From CAYRJD01 sp965205925 (GTDB lineage: Bacteria > Actinomycetota > Acidimicrobiia > Acidimicrobiales > Poriferisodalaceae): a DNA stretch of 64,000 nt. The stretch lies in NCBI GenBank assembly GCA_965205925.1, contig OZ242183.1, forward strand, positions 124,001 through 188,000, read 5' to 3'. The position numbers and the translations under genes are program-made. Under the pieces are notes generated by a model, which was not told the origin of the DNA, searched no databases, and worked only from the letters and a program-made list of their open reading frames with translations. This document shows, in pieces, positions 50,601 through 58,975 of this stretch. The first letter of the stretch is position 1. Each line of letters starts with the position of its first letter.

Positions 50601-53022
50601 CGCCATCTAACTGAACCATGGGGCGCAGCTCTGGCGGTATAACCGGCACCGAATCCAGAATCATCGCGCGCGGGTCATTCACCAAACGCCCGTGCTCATC
50701 ACGACGGTTGAATGCGCTCAGAATCTTTAGCCGCTTCACAGCTTTTTGGCCACGCTGTTGTGACAGCGGGCGCCGCGGCTCTGACACCGAGATGTAGTCG
50801 CTGTAGTACTCATTCAAGATGGCACTAATGGTTGCGTCTTCAACCTCTTCGCTGTTTTTAACCTTTTTGAAAAACGCAAATGCCTTGGCATGCAAAGCGG
50901 CTTCAGCGTCAGCCTCGGTTTTGACTTCGGCTTCAACTACTGAAGCAATCTTGTCAAGATCGTTGCGGCAGACGTTGAGCTTGTTGATGTAAGGCTTGGC
51001 GTTGCGTGCACGGGTTTTGCCGCGACCCTCTTTAGCGTCGGCTTCAAGCTCGGCTTCGACGACCCCTATTTGCTTGTCTATCTCAGCAATCACCTTTTTG
51101 GCGTCGCCCGAAGAACCGGCAGCCAAAAGCTTGTCCACTACTTTTGCTGAGAGCTCCACATTGGTCTGACTGAACTTCATCGCTGTCAATGCGGTACTCA
51201 GCTTCTTAAGACGCTTTTGAACTGACACGATCGTGCGTTCAATGCCTTCGGCCTTCAGACGAGCCTGAGACTGAGACTTCAGCTTCTCTAAGTTCTTCTC
51301 GATCTTGTCGAGGTTTTTGTCGCGCTTTTCTACGTTGACCGTTGCGACACGACCACGCACATCAAGGGCGTCGAGAATCTCACGTTCTTCTAACTCAAAA
51401 TCAAGGCGAGTCATTAGTTGCGCTATGGCTTCCGCTCCAAGCCCACCCTCGAAGTACTCCGAATAACGCAGCTCTAGCTCTTGCCAGACAAACTCGTCAT
51501 CAATAATTGCGCGGCGGTGCATTGTGCGGAAAGCGTCAAATGTTCGCAGCAGCTGATCTTTCTCGTCTTCGTACTCGCTACGAATCTCTTCAAGTTCCTG
51601 CTCTGCTGCCTTACGTGTGGCATTTAGCTCGCGTTCTTTGGGATTACGTGAGCGGGTTCGTCCTTTGGCGGCCTCGGCCACTTCGACGAAACTGGTGATG
51701 TCCTCTCGACAGGCAGTCAATGCCGCAACAAAGTGCACGGAGTTGAGAAAGCGCGGCCAACCTTTTGTCTCAGCCGGCTTGAGCTGCGCAGGCTCTACTG
51801 ACTCGATAAGCGCTGGCGCGCTGGAGTGTGGGCCCACTACCGCAACTACACGCAGCAGGTCAGCTCGACAAGAAGTCAGCTTGCGCAAAAATGCGGCTGG
51901 GTTACGCGACCCGGCCTTGCCAGCCAATGCGGTTTTGGCGGCAGGCTTTGTGATCTTTTCTTCCTCGGCTTGAGTGGCCGCTACCTGCTTGTCAATAGCA
52001 GCAATCACCTTGGAAACGGAGCCCTTACCAAAGGCATCTTGCAGAGTGTTCGCTATTTGCGAATCCATCGCAGGCTTGGATTTCAGCTTCGAAAGCTCTT
52101 TTTCAAACTTGCTCAGCCTTTCGCTTACTAGCTCGGTTTCGACAGTACCGATTGCGTTGTTGATTTCAGCGATGACTTCAGAAACGCTTGCCTTTGCGGT
52201 GTCGTCGTTGAGCGACTTCTCGTCGCTTGCGCCTCTAGGGGAGTCAAGCGGGTTGCCGTTGATGACCTTTAGGTCGTCGGCGACGGGAGGGCGGCCGTTC
52301 GGCTTGTACTTGATCTTCGCTAGCTCGGAACCCAATCGATTAAGTCGTGTTGAAACGCGCGATTGCACGTCAGCTTCGTTTGCCAGATCCCCTGTGGATA
52401 GGCGGGACCGCAACTCTTGAATAATTGTCTCGGTGCCATCACCGGCTTCGAGAGCAGCTAGATCTTTTTCGAGCTCTTTGATGCGCTTTTCGATGCTTGA
52501 CTCAAGCTCTTGGTTAATAACACCAATCTCGTCCATCAGGTCTTTTTCGAGCCTGGGCAGGTCTTCTTGCCGCCTTTTCTCGTCAACCCAGGTAACAAGG
52601 AAAGATGCAAAATAAATGACCTTTTCAAGCGACTTGGCTTTTAACTCTTCTTTCGGGTCGAGACCGCTAAGCAGATATGCCAGCCAGCTACGCGTGCCAC
52701 GCAGGTACCAGATGTGCACGGCGGGAGCGGCCAGTTCGATGTGACCCATCCGTTCGCGACGAACCTTGCTGCGAGTTACCTCAACGCCGCAGCGCTCACA
52801 GATGATGCCCTTAAAGCGAACCCGGCGGTACTTGCCGCAAGCGCACTCCCAATCTTTCATGGGGCCAAAGATCTTTTCGCAGAACAGGCCGTCTTTCTCT
52901 GGTTTGAGTGTGCGGTAGTTGATCGTCTCAGGCTTTTTTACCTCGCCGTTTGACCATGTGCGAATGGCATCGGCGCTAGCTAGCCCGATGCGGATCTGTG
53001 AAAACTCGTTTACGTCAATCAT
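47656..53022 (-). CDS. rpoC: RpoC, RNA polymerase beta' subunit with two repeat-bearing inserts
   Basis: The catalytic beta' subunit, 1788 residues against about 1300 in most actinobacteria. The zinc ribbon Zn1 is intact (Cys60, 62, 75, 78). After the [20 protein letters not shown] segment, an insert of about 275 residues (185-460) precedes the conserved [21 protein letters not shown] part (466-551), and a second insert of about 200 residues (552-755) follows it. Both are charged and helical and share a repeated module. The active-site NADFDGD is at 1008-1014, and the rudder, bridge-helix and trigger-loop regions ([20 protein letters not shown]) are standard. The second zinc site is lost: its four cysteine positions read Pro1380, Glu1458, Ser1465 and Ser1468. 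An acidic tail of about 35 residues ends the protein. Confidence 0.97.
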   Translation of the reverse strand: [1788 protein letters not shown]

Positions 53023-53071
53023 CTAATGCCTATTGGGAGTTGCTGGTTACTTGTACTTGATTTTGGATTGG

Positions 53072-56000
53072 CTACGCGGGCTGGCGTTGCAGCTCGTCGT
53101 CTTCATCGGTGCCACGCTCGGGTCTACTGATGTCGATACCGAGTGACTCCACCGCTGCAAAGACATCTTCGTCTAGACCAGCCATGTCGATCTGACCCTC
53201 AGGCGACATGACCTCTACGTTGAGGCACAGAGCCTGCATTTCTTTTATGAGCACCTTGAAGCTCTCAGGAATGCCGGGCTCGGGAATGTTCTCACCCTTG
53301 ACTATTGCCTCATATACACGCACGCGTCCCAACACGTCGTCAGACTTGATGGTCAGCAGCTCTTGCAAGCAATAGGCAGCGCCATAGGCCTCTAGAGCCC
53401 ACACCTCCATCTCACCAAAGCGTTGGCCACCGAACTGAGCCTTACCACCCAGCGGTTGTTGAGTGATCATTGAGTACGGACCGGTTGAGCGGGCATGGAT
53501 CTTGTCGTCTACCAAGTGAGCCAGCTTCAAGATGTAGCTGTAGCCCACCATGATCGGCACGTCATATGGCTCGCCGGTGCGACCGTTGTAGAGCACTACC
53601 TTGCCCGTGTCGTTCATCAGCCGTTCACCAGAGGTTGCTTCAGGGTGCAAATTGGTTAGTGCCTTCTGAATGGTTGGATGCTCACCTGCGGATTCTTCTT
53701 CATCCCAGCTGGCGCCATCAAAGACAGGCGTTGCCACGAATACCGACGGTTCGGTTCGTGTTCGGGTTTTGCGAGTGGTGTTGCCCTCTGGTTTGCTACC
53801 GATGGTCTTGCCATCTGACTCCCAGCCCCAGCGCGCCGCATAGCCGAGATGAGCTTCAAGCACCTGGCCTACGTTCATTCGGCTAGGTACACCAAGTGGG
53901 CTGAGGATGATCTCTATTGGAGTTCCATCGGCCATATGGGGCATGTCTTCAGGCGGCAAGATGCGCGAGATCACGCCCTTGTTGCCATGACGTCCGGCCA
54001 GCTTGTCGCCCACACTGATCTTGCGTTTCTGTGCAACAAGCACCCGCACGAGCATGTTCACACCCGGTGGCAGCTCGTCATCTAAATCACGGTCGAAGAC
54101 TCTGATGTCGGTAACAACACCGTTCTCTCCGTGTGGAACCTTTAGCGAAGTGTCGCGAACCTCGCGCGCTTTCTCGCCAAAGATCGCTCGCAGCAGACGC
54201 TCTTCGGGTGTTAGCTCGGTTTCACCTTTCGGGGTGACCTTGCCAACTAAGACATCGCCCGGGCTCACCTCTGCTCCAACGCGAATGATGCCGCGTTCAT
54301 CCAGATCGGCCAGCACATCGTCTGACAGGTTCGGAATATCGCGAGTGATTTCTTCAGCACCCAGCTTGGTCTCGCGTGCGTCGATCTCGTAGGAGTGGAT
54401 ATGTATTGACGTCAGCACGTCATCGCGCACAAGGCGCTCCGAGATGATTATTGCGTCCTCAAAGTTGTATCCCTCCCACGACATGTAGGCCGCTAGCAAG
54501 TTTTTGCCGAGAGCAAGTTCACCGTGATCTGTTGAAGGACCATCCGCCAATATGTCGCCCTGCTTCACTTCGTCACCCACCTCAACCAAAGGCCGTTGGT
54601 TAATGCAGGTGTCTTGGTTAGAGCGACGGAATTTGAGTAGCGGGTACTCGACCTTTGGAGACCCGCGGCGAGAAGTAACGATCTTGTTTCCGGTTACTTC
54701 GGTAACCAGACCTGGTTTGGATGCCAACACAATTTCAGCAGCATCGCCAGCCGCACGCGCCTCAATGCCAGTGCCAACGTAGGGAGCTTCGGGTCGCAGC
54801 AACGGCACTGCTTGGCGTTGCATGTTCGCTCCCATCAAGGCACGGTTCGCGTCGTCGTGCTCAAGGAATGGAATCAGTGCAGCTGCTACCGAAATGATCT
54901 GCTTAGGAGATACGTCCATCAGCTGAACATTCTCCGCGGCTTCGTATTTGATGTCTGTGGTGGCAGCAAAGTAGGTGTCCAACTCCATGCGCACCTGCAG
55001 GTCTTTCAGGCTGGCTCGCTGCGGGCTGACCCTCACCAGGACGCGTGGGTTTTGGAATGATCCGTCGCTGTTTAGCGGTGCGTTGGCCTGCGCAATGATG
55101 AACTCTTCTTCCTCATCGGCAGTGAAATAGCGCACTTCTTCGCTTACCACGCCGTCTTTCACGACGCGATACGGCGATTCGATGAACCCAAATTCGTTGA
55201 CTCGCGCAAAGGTTGTTAGCGCTCCGATCAGTCCAATGTTGGGACCTTCAGGTGTTTCGATCGGACACATGCGGCCGTAATGGCTGAAGTGCACGTCTCG
55301 TACCTCAAACTTGGCGCGCTCGCGCGTCATGCCACCCGGGCCGAGCGCAGACAGGCGACGGCGATGTGTTAGGCCAGACAGTGGATTTACTTGATCCATG
55401 AACTGGCTCAGCTGTGACGTACCAAAAAACTCTTTGATCGCGGCAACAACTGGGCGGATGTTTATGAGTGTTTGTGGCGTAATCGCCTCTATGTCGCTGG
55501 TGGTCATGCGGTCGCGCACTACACGTTCCATGCGACTAAGACCGGTGCGAACCTGATTTTGGATTAGCTCCCCGACTGAGCGGATGCGACGGTTTGCAAA
55601 GTGATCTTGGTCGTCCAAGCGATAACCCGGCTGAACGTTGGCAAGCTCAAGTACATAAACGATCGTTGCAAGCAACTCGACAGGTGTTAGTACCGAAGAC
55701 TGTGGATCGGGGCGTCGAAGCCTCAGCTCAAGCAGCTTCTCGATTGAACGTGTTCCGACTAGTTCGCCGCCGGGAGGTTGCAGCTTTAGACCAAACACCT
55801 CTTTTAGGCGATCGATTTCTGTGCCCAGTTTGCGGTTCAGCTTGTAACGGCCGACCTTGGACAGGTCATAACGACGATCGCTAAAAAAGGCGTTTAGTAG
55901 ATAGTTGGCTGCCGCCTCGGGCGTGGCGGATTCGCCTGGGCGTACCCGCTTCATGATCTCTTGTAACGCCAGATCTTGTTCGGACTTGTAGTCGCGTTGT

Positions 56001-56746
56001 TCGGTGTGCTTGGCGCTTTCCTTGGCGCGGTCTTCTTTTTCCTTTTCCCACTGTGGCTTTAGGAATTCGAAGTAGTCCGTGAATCGATCAATAAAGCCTG
56101 GCTCGTTTTGCTGGTCGAAACCCAGCGCGCTTAGCAAAGTGAAAATGCTGAAGCGGCGTTTGCGCGCTACACGACAACCCGCTGTCGGATCTTTGCCAGC
56201 TCGATGCTCAACATCAAACTCGATCCATTCGCCACGTGAAGGATGGATGGTGCCCTTGACCAGCTGATGCTTGGCAGTGTTTCGCAGTCGGAAGCGTTCT
56301 CCCGGCTGAAAGATGACGCCGGGTGACCTCACTAGTTGACTGACCACCACGCGCTCGGTGCCGTTGACGATGAATGTGCCCTTGTCGGTCATTATGGGGA
56401 AGTCGCCCATAAAGACGGTCTGTGCTTTTACCTCACCAGTGGTGGAGTTGCGAAACTCAGCACGCACAAAAACCGGCGCCGAGTAAGTCATGTCTCGGTC
56501 TTTGCACTCTTCCACCGTGAACTTTGGTGGTGGACGTAAGTCTTCGTCCTTGGGGTCGAACAAAAACATCAACTGCAACTTGCCCGAGGTGTCAGTGATT
56601 GGGCTGATGTCTTGGAATGCCTCTGCAAGGCCGATATCCAAGAATCGTTTGAAAGATTTCTTCTGGATATCGATGAGGTCTGGAAGTTCAAGAACCTCAT
56701 TTAGATTTGCGAACGAATATCGTTCTCTGCCGGCGCGAGACGACAA
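53072..56746 (-). CDS. rpoB: RpoB, RNA polymerase beta subunit
   Basis: The beta subunit, 1224 residues. It starts at a TTG 4 nt behind a perfect AGGAGG (56751-56756). It shows the N-terminal RERYSFANLNEVLELPDLID, MGDFPIMTDKGTFIVNGTER, the rifampicin region GTSQLSQFMDQVNPLSGLTH followed by RRRLSALGPGGMTRERA, CPIETPEGPNIGLI, and C-terminal GGKAQFGGQRFGEMEVWALE. In the rifampicin pocket the usual Asn after FMDQ (E. coli 518) is Val, while Asp516, His526 and Ser531 equivalents are kept. It is followed by rpoC after 49 bp. Confidence 0.98.
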   Translation of the reverse strand: MSSRAGRERYSFANLNEVLELPDLIDIQKKSFKRFLDIGLAEAFQDISPITDTSGKLQLMFLFDPKDEDLRPPPKFTVEECKDRDMTYSAPVFVRAEFRNSTTGEVKAQTVFMGDFPIMTDKGTFIVNGTERVVVSQLVRSPGVIFQPGERFRLRNTAKHQLVKGTIHPSRGEWIEFDVEHRAGKDPTAGCRVARKRRFSIFTLLSALGFDQQNEPGFIDRFTDYFEFLKPQWEKEKEDRAKESAKHTEQRDYKSEQDLALQEIMKRVRPGESATPEAAANYLLNAFFSDRRYDLSKVGRYKLNRKLGTEIDRLKEVFGLKLQPPGGELVGTRSIEKLLELRLRRPDPQSSVLTPVELLATIVYVLELANVQPGYRLDDQDHFANRRIRSVGELIQNQVRTGLSRMERVVRDRMTTSDIEAITPQTLINIRPVVAAIKEFFGTSQLSQFMDQVNPLSGLTHRRRLSALGPGGMTRERAKFEVRDVHFSHYGRMCPIETPEGPNIGLIGALTTFARVNEFGFIESPYRVVKDGVVSEEVRYFTADEEEEFIIAQANAPLNSDGSFQNPRVLVRVSPQRASLKDLQVRMELDTYFAATTDIKYEAAENVQLMDVSPKQIISVAAALIPFLEHDDANRALMGANMQRQAVPLLRPEAPYVGTGIEARAAGDAAEIVLASKPGLVTEVTGNKIVTSRRGSPKVEYPLLKFRRSNQDTCINQRPLVEVGDEVKQGDILADGPSTDHGELALGKNLLAAYMSWEGYNFEDAIIISERLVRDDVLTSIHIHSYEIDARETKLGAEEITRDIPNLSDDVLADLDERGIIRVGAEVSPGDVLVGKVTPKGETELTPEERLLRAIFGEKAREVRDTSLKVPHGENGVVTDIRVFDRDLDDELPPGVNMLVRVLVAQKRKISVGDKLAGRHGNKGVISRILPPEDMPHMADGTPIEIILSPLGVPSRMNVGQVLEAHLGYAARWGWESDGKTIGSKPEGNTTRKTRTRTEPSVFVATPVFDGASWDEEESAGEHPTIQKALTNLHPEATSGERLMNDTGKVVLYNGRTGEPYDVPIMVGYSYILKLAHLVDDKIHARSTGPYSMITQQPLGGKAQFGGQRFGEMEVWALEAYGAAYCLQELLTIKSDDVLGRVRVYEAIVKGENIPEPGIPESFKVLIKEMQALCLNVEVMSPEGQIDMAGLDEDVFAAVESLGIDISRPERGTDEDDELQRQPA

Positions 56747-56889
56747 AAGGCCTCCTAGGAGTCGTTAGGTCTTAAAGACGCGCAGGCGTGCGAGGGGTCT
56801 CTCCATTGATGCATGCAAATTGCAGCAGGCGTGAAGAACCACCAGGTTTGGCGCAGCGCAGCTGCAGGGTAGCGAGTCGCGCGACAACT

Positions 56890-56918
56890 CACAACCAAAA
56901 GCTTGTTTTTTGGTTGTG
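56890..56918 (-). terminator. Perfect 11-bp stem-loop between rplL and rpoB
   Basis: CACAACCAAAA (56890-56900) and TTTTGGTTGTG (56908-56918) form an 11-bp perfect inverted repeat with a 7-nt loop, 6 bp after the rplL stop. No U-run follows on the minus strand. In other bacteria this gap holds an attenuator and RNase III site that lower rpoBC against rplJL (established knowledge). That role is inferred here. The rest of the 178-bp gap (56747-56924) shows no gene. Confidence 0.55.
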
Positions 56919-56924
56919 AAGGTG

Positions 56925-57314
56925 CTAGGAAACTTCGACTCCGGCTCCTACACCTTCCAGTGCCTCGCGAGCCTTATCGGCTTCTTCTTTGGGAACTCCC
57001 TCAAGCACCGCAACGGGAGCGCTTTCGACTAGGTCTTTAGCTTCCTTAAGTCCCAAGCTGGTGAGACCGCGGAGCTCTTTGATGACCTGAATCTTCTTAT
57101 CGCCGGTCGATGTGATCGTCACGGTGAATTCCGTTTTGGCAGCTGCTCCTTCGCTGGCGTCAGCACCGTCGCCACCAGCGGCAGCCACCACCACTGGAGC
57201 GGCAGCAGCGGTGACATCGAATCGGTCTTCAAACTGCTTCTTTAGTTCGACCAACTCGAGCACCGACATGTTGCCGATTGCGTCGAGAATGTCTTCGGTT
57301 GAAAGTGTGCTCAT
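56925..57314 (-). CDS. rplL: Ribosomal protein L7/L12 (bL12)
   Basis: The multimeric stalk protein that recruits GTPase factors, 129 residues. The N-terminal dimerisation domain has EDILDAIGNMSVLELVELKK, then an Ala/Gly hinge, and the C-terminal domain has KIQVIKELRGLTSLGLKEAKD and LVESAPVAVLEGVPKEEADKA. The start overlaps the rplJ stop by 4 bp. Confidence 0.98.
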   Translation of the reverse strand: MSTLSTEDILDAIGNMSVLELVELKKQFEDRFDVTAAAAPVVVAAAGGDGADASEGAAAKTEFTVTITSTGDKKIQVIKELRGLTSLGLKEAKDLVESAPVAVLEGVPKEEADKAREALEGVGAGVEVS

Positions 57315-58024
57315 TGGGTTTGTTCTCCTGATTCTGAGCTGTTAGTGGACTTCGGTTCGTTGGCTTCTTCTGTGGCTTTTTCGTTGGCCTCTGGATCTAT
57401 GGCCTCTGGATCGGCAGCGGCGGTGGCCTCTTCGGACGCTGGCTCAGCTACTGCTTCAGCTGCAAGCTCAACTTCAGGTTCAGGCTCTGCAGGCCGCTCG
57501 GCGACAAAAGCGTTAAGCAATCCGGACACTTCGCTCAAGATGTTTGTCATCAGCGAGGCCACAGCGGACAGCGGTGCGGCGAATCCGCCCGCCAGCTTTG
57601 CCAACACCTCATCACGTGCAGGGAGCTTGGCCATCTCATCGATCTGCTTGGCATCAATGAAAGTGTCCGACAAGATGCCGCCCTTGATTATCAGGGCGTC
57701 GTTTTTGGTAGCGAATTTGGTTAGAGCTTTGGCAACTCCCGAAGGATCTTTGCTAGAGAACGCCAGCGCGGTTGGGCCAACCAGCAACTCCACGAACTCG
57801 TCAGGAGTCTTGCCCTGTGCCGCACGACGCACGAGACTGTTCTTATAGATCTTGTACGTTGCTTCGGCGTCGATAAGAGCCCCTCGTAGCTCGGCTAGCT
57901 GATCCACATTTAGCCCGCGGTACTCCGTCAGCAGCACCACATCAGAGTCGGACAACCACTGCGTGACTTCTTCAACCACGGCGACCTTGTCGGCACGTGG
58001 TTCTGTGCGTGTCGTTCGCTCCAC
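57311..58024 (-). CDS. rplJ: Ribosomal protein L10 (uL10) with acidic C-terminal tail
   Basis: The stalk base that binds L7/L12 dimers. It is 237 residues from the GTG at 58024, which has a GGGAG 7 nt upstream; the frame open to 58108 reads into the leader RNA and is not used. It shows KVAVVEEVTQWLSDSDVVLL, TEYRGLNVDQLAELRGALID, TYKIYKNSLVRRAA and LLVGPTALAFSSKDPSGVAK. The last ~60 residues are a Glu/Ala/Pro tail beyond the normal L12-binding helices, part of it encoded by a 15-bp duplicate. Confidence 0.96.
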   Translation of the reverse strand: MERTTRTEPRADKVAVVEEVTQWLSDSDVVLLTEYRGLNVDQLAELRGALIDAEATYKIYKNSLVRRAAQGKTPDEFVELLVGPTALAFSSKDPSGVAKALTKFATKNDALIIKGGILSDTFIDAKQIDEMAKLPARDEVLAKLAGGFAAPLSAVASLMTNILSEVSGLLNAFVAERPAEPEPEVELAAEAVAEPASEEATAAADPEAIDPEANEKATEEANEPKSTNSSESGEQTQ

Positions 58025-58277
58025 TTGCTTTCTCCCGCTGTTGTGTTGGTATGGCTTAAATTTGTGTGACTTGCTGCACACTTGCAAGCAAGCAAAGCCA
58101 GACCACATCGGCCGCCAGGAAAAGCAGCTATCTGATCCGCCTCGTCAGGCTTGGAAGAGTCGCAACTCGCTCCAACTTGGTGGCACTAAGGCCGACCGGA
58201 TGTCTTTGGCTAAGGCGCAGGGTATCGCCGCAGGCTGATGGCGGCAACTAGCTGTGCTAGCCGATTAGCTAAAGGCT
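58025..58277 (-). ncRNA. Probable L10 leader RNA (rplJL autoregulatory leader)
   Basis: The 253 bp between rplA and rplJ hold no coding frame but have dense pairing potential on the minus strand: a long-range TCGGCC/GGCCGA stem enclosing a branched region, and near the gene a CTTGC/GCAAG stem-loop. This is the place of the widespread L10 leader, to which the L10(L12) complex binds to repress translation. The identification rests on position and pairing, not on a covariance-model hit. Confidence 0.55.
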
Positions 58278-58973
58278 CTAGGCCAAGGCGGAAGGATCGA
58301 CCTTGACGCCTGGTCCCATTGTTGATGACACAGTGATCTTGCGCACGTAGCGACCTTTTGTCGAAGCGGGACGGGCACGCTCTAACTCATCCATCACCGC
58401 ATACAGATTTGCTTCAAGGTCGGCTTGCGAAAACCCAGCCTTACCGATCGCCAACGCTACGTTGCCGTAGCGGTCGGCGCGAAACTCCACCTTGCCGCTC
58501 TTGAAATCGGTTACAGCTTGCTTGACGTTGGAAGTGACCGTTCCGGTTTTCGGATTTGGCATCAGACCACGAGGGCCCAGTACACGTCCTAACTTCCCCA
58601 CCACCGGCATCATCTCAGGCGTAGCAATGGCTACGTCGAAGTCGGTAAACCCTCCTTCGATTCGTTCAGCTAGGTCGGCTGCGCCCACCACATCTGCTCC
58701 TGCGGCGGTGGCATCTGCAGCATCGTCGCCCTGGGCAAACACCACTACTCGTACGTCACCGCCGGTGCCCGATGGCAGTGCAACCGTGCCGCGCACCATC
58801 TGGTCGGCTTTGCGTGTATCAACTCCAAGACGCACCGATAGTTCAACCGACTCGTCAAAGCGGGCGGTCGCAGAGGTCTTAACAAACTCCAACGCTTCGG
58901 TTGGCTGGTATTGCTTATCGCGATCTAAGCGACTCAAGATGTCCGAAAAACGCTTACCGGTCTTAGCGCCCAT
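58278..58973 (-). CDS. rplA: Ribosomal protein L1 (uL1)
   Basis: The mobile L1-stalk protein, 231 residues. It shows KRFSDILSRLDRDKQYQPTE, VELSVRLGVDTRKADQMVRG, VVGKLGRVLGPRGLMPNPKTG and TVTSNVKQAVTDFKSGKVEFR. It lies 2 bp from rplK in the universal rplK-rplA order. Confidence 0.97.
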   Translation of the reverse strand: MGAKTGKRFSDILSRLDRDKQYQPTEALEFVKTSATARFDESVELSVRLGVDTRKADQMVRGTVALPSGTGGDVRVVVFAQGDDAADATAAGADVVGAADLAERIEGGFTDFDVAIATPEMMPVVGKLGRVLGPRGLMPNPKTGTVTSNVKQAVTDFKSGKVEFRADRYGNVALAIGKAGFSQADLEANLYAVMDELERARPASTKGRYVRKITVSSTMGPGVKVDPSALA

Positions 58974-58975
58974 AA

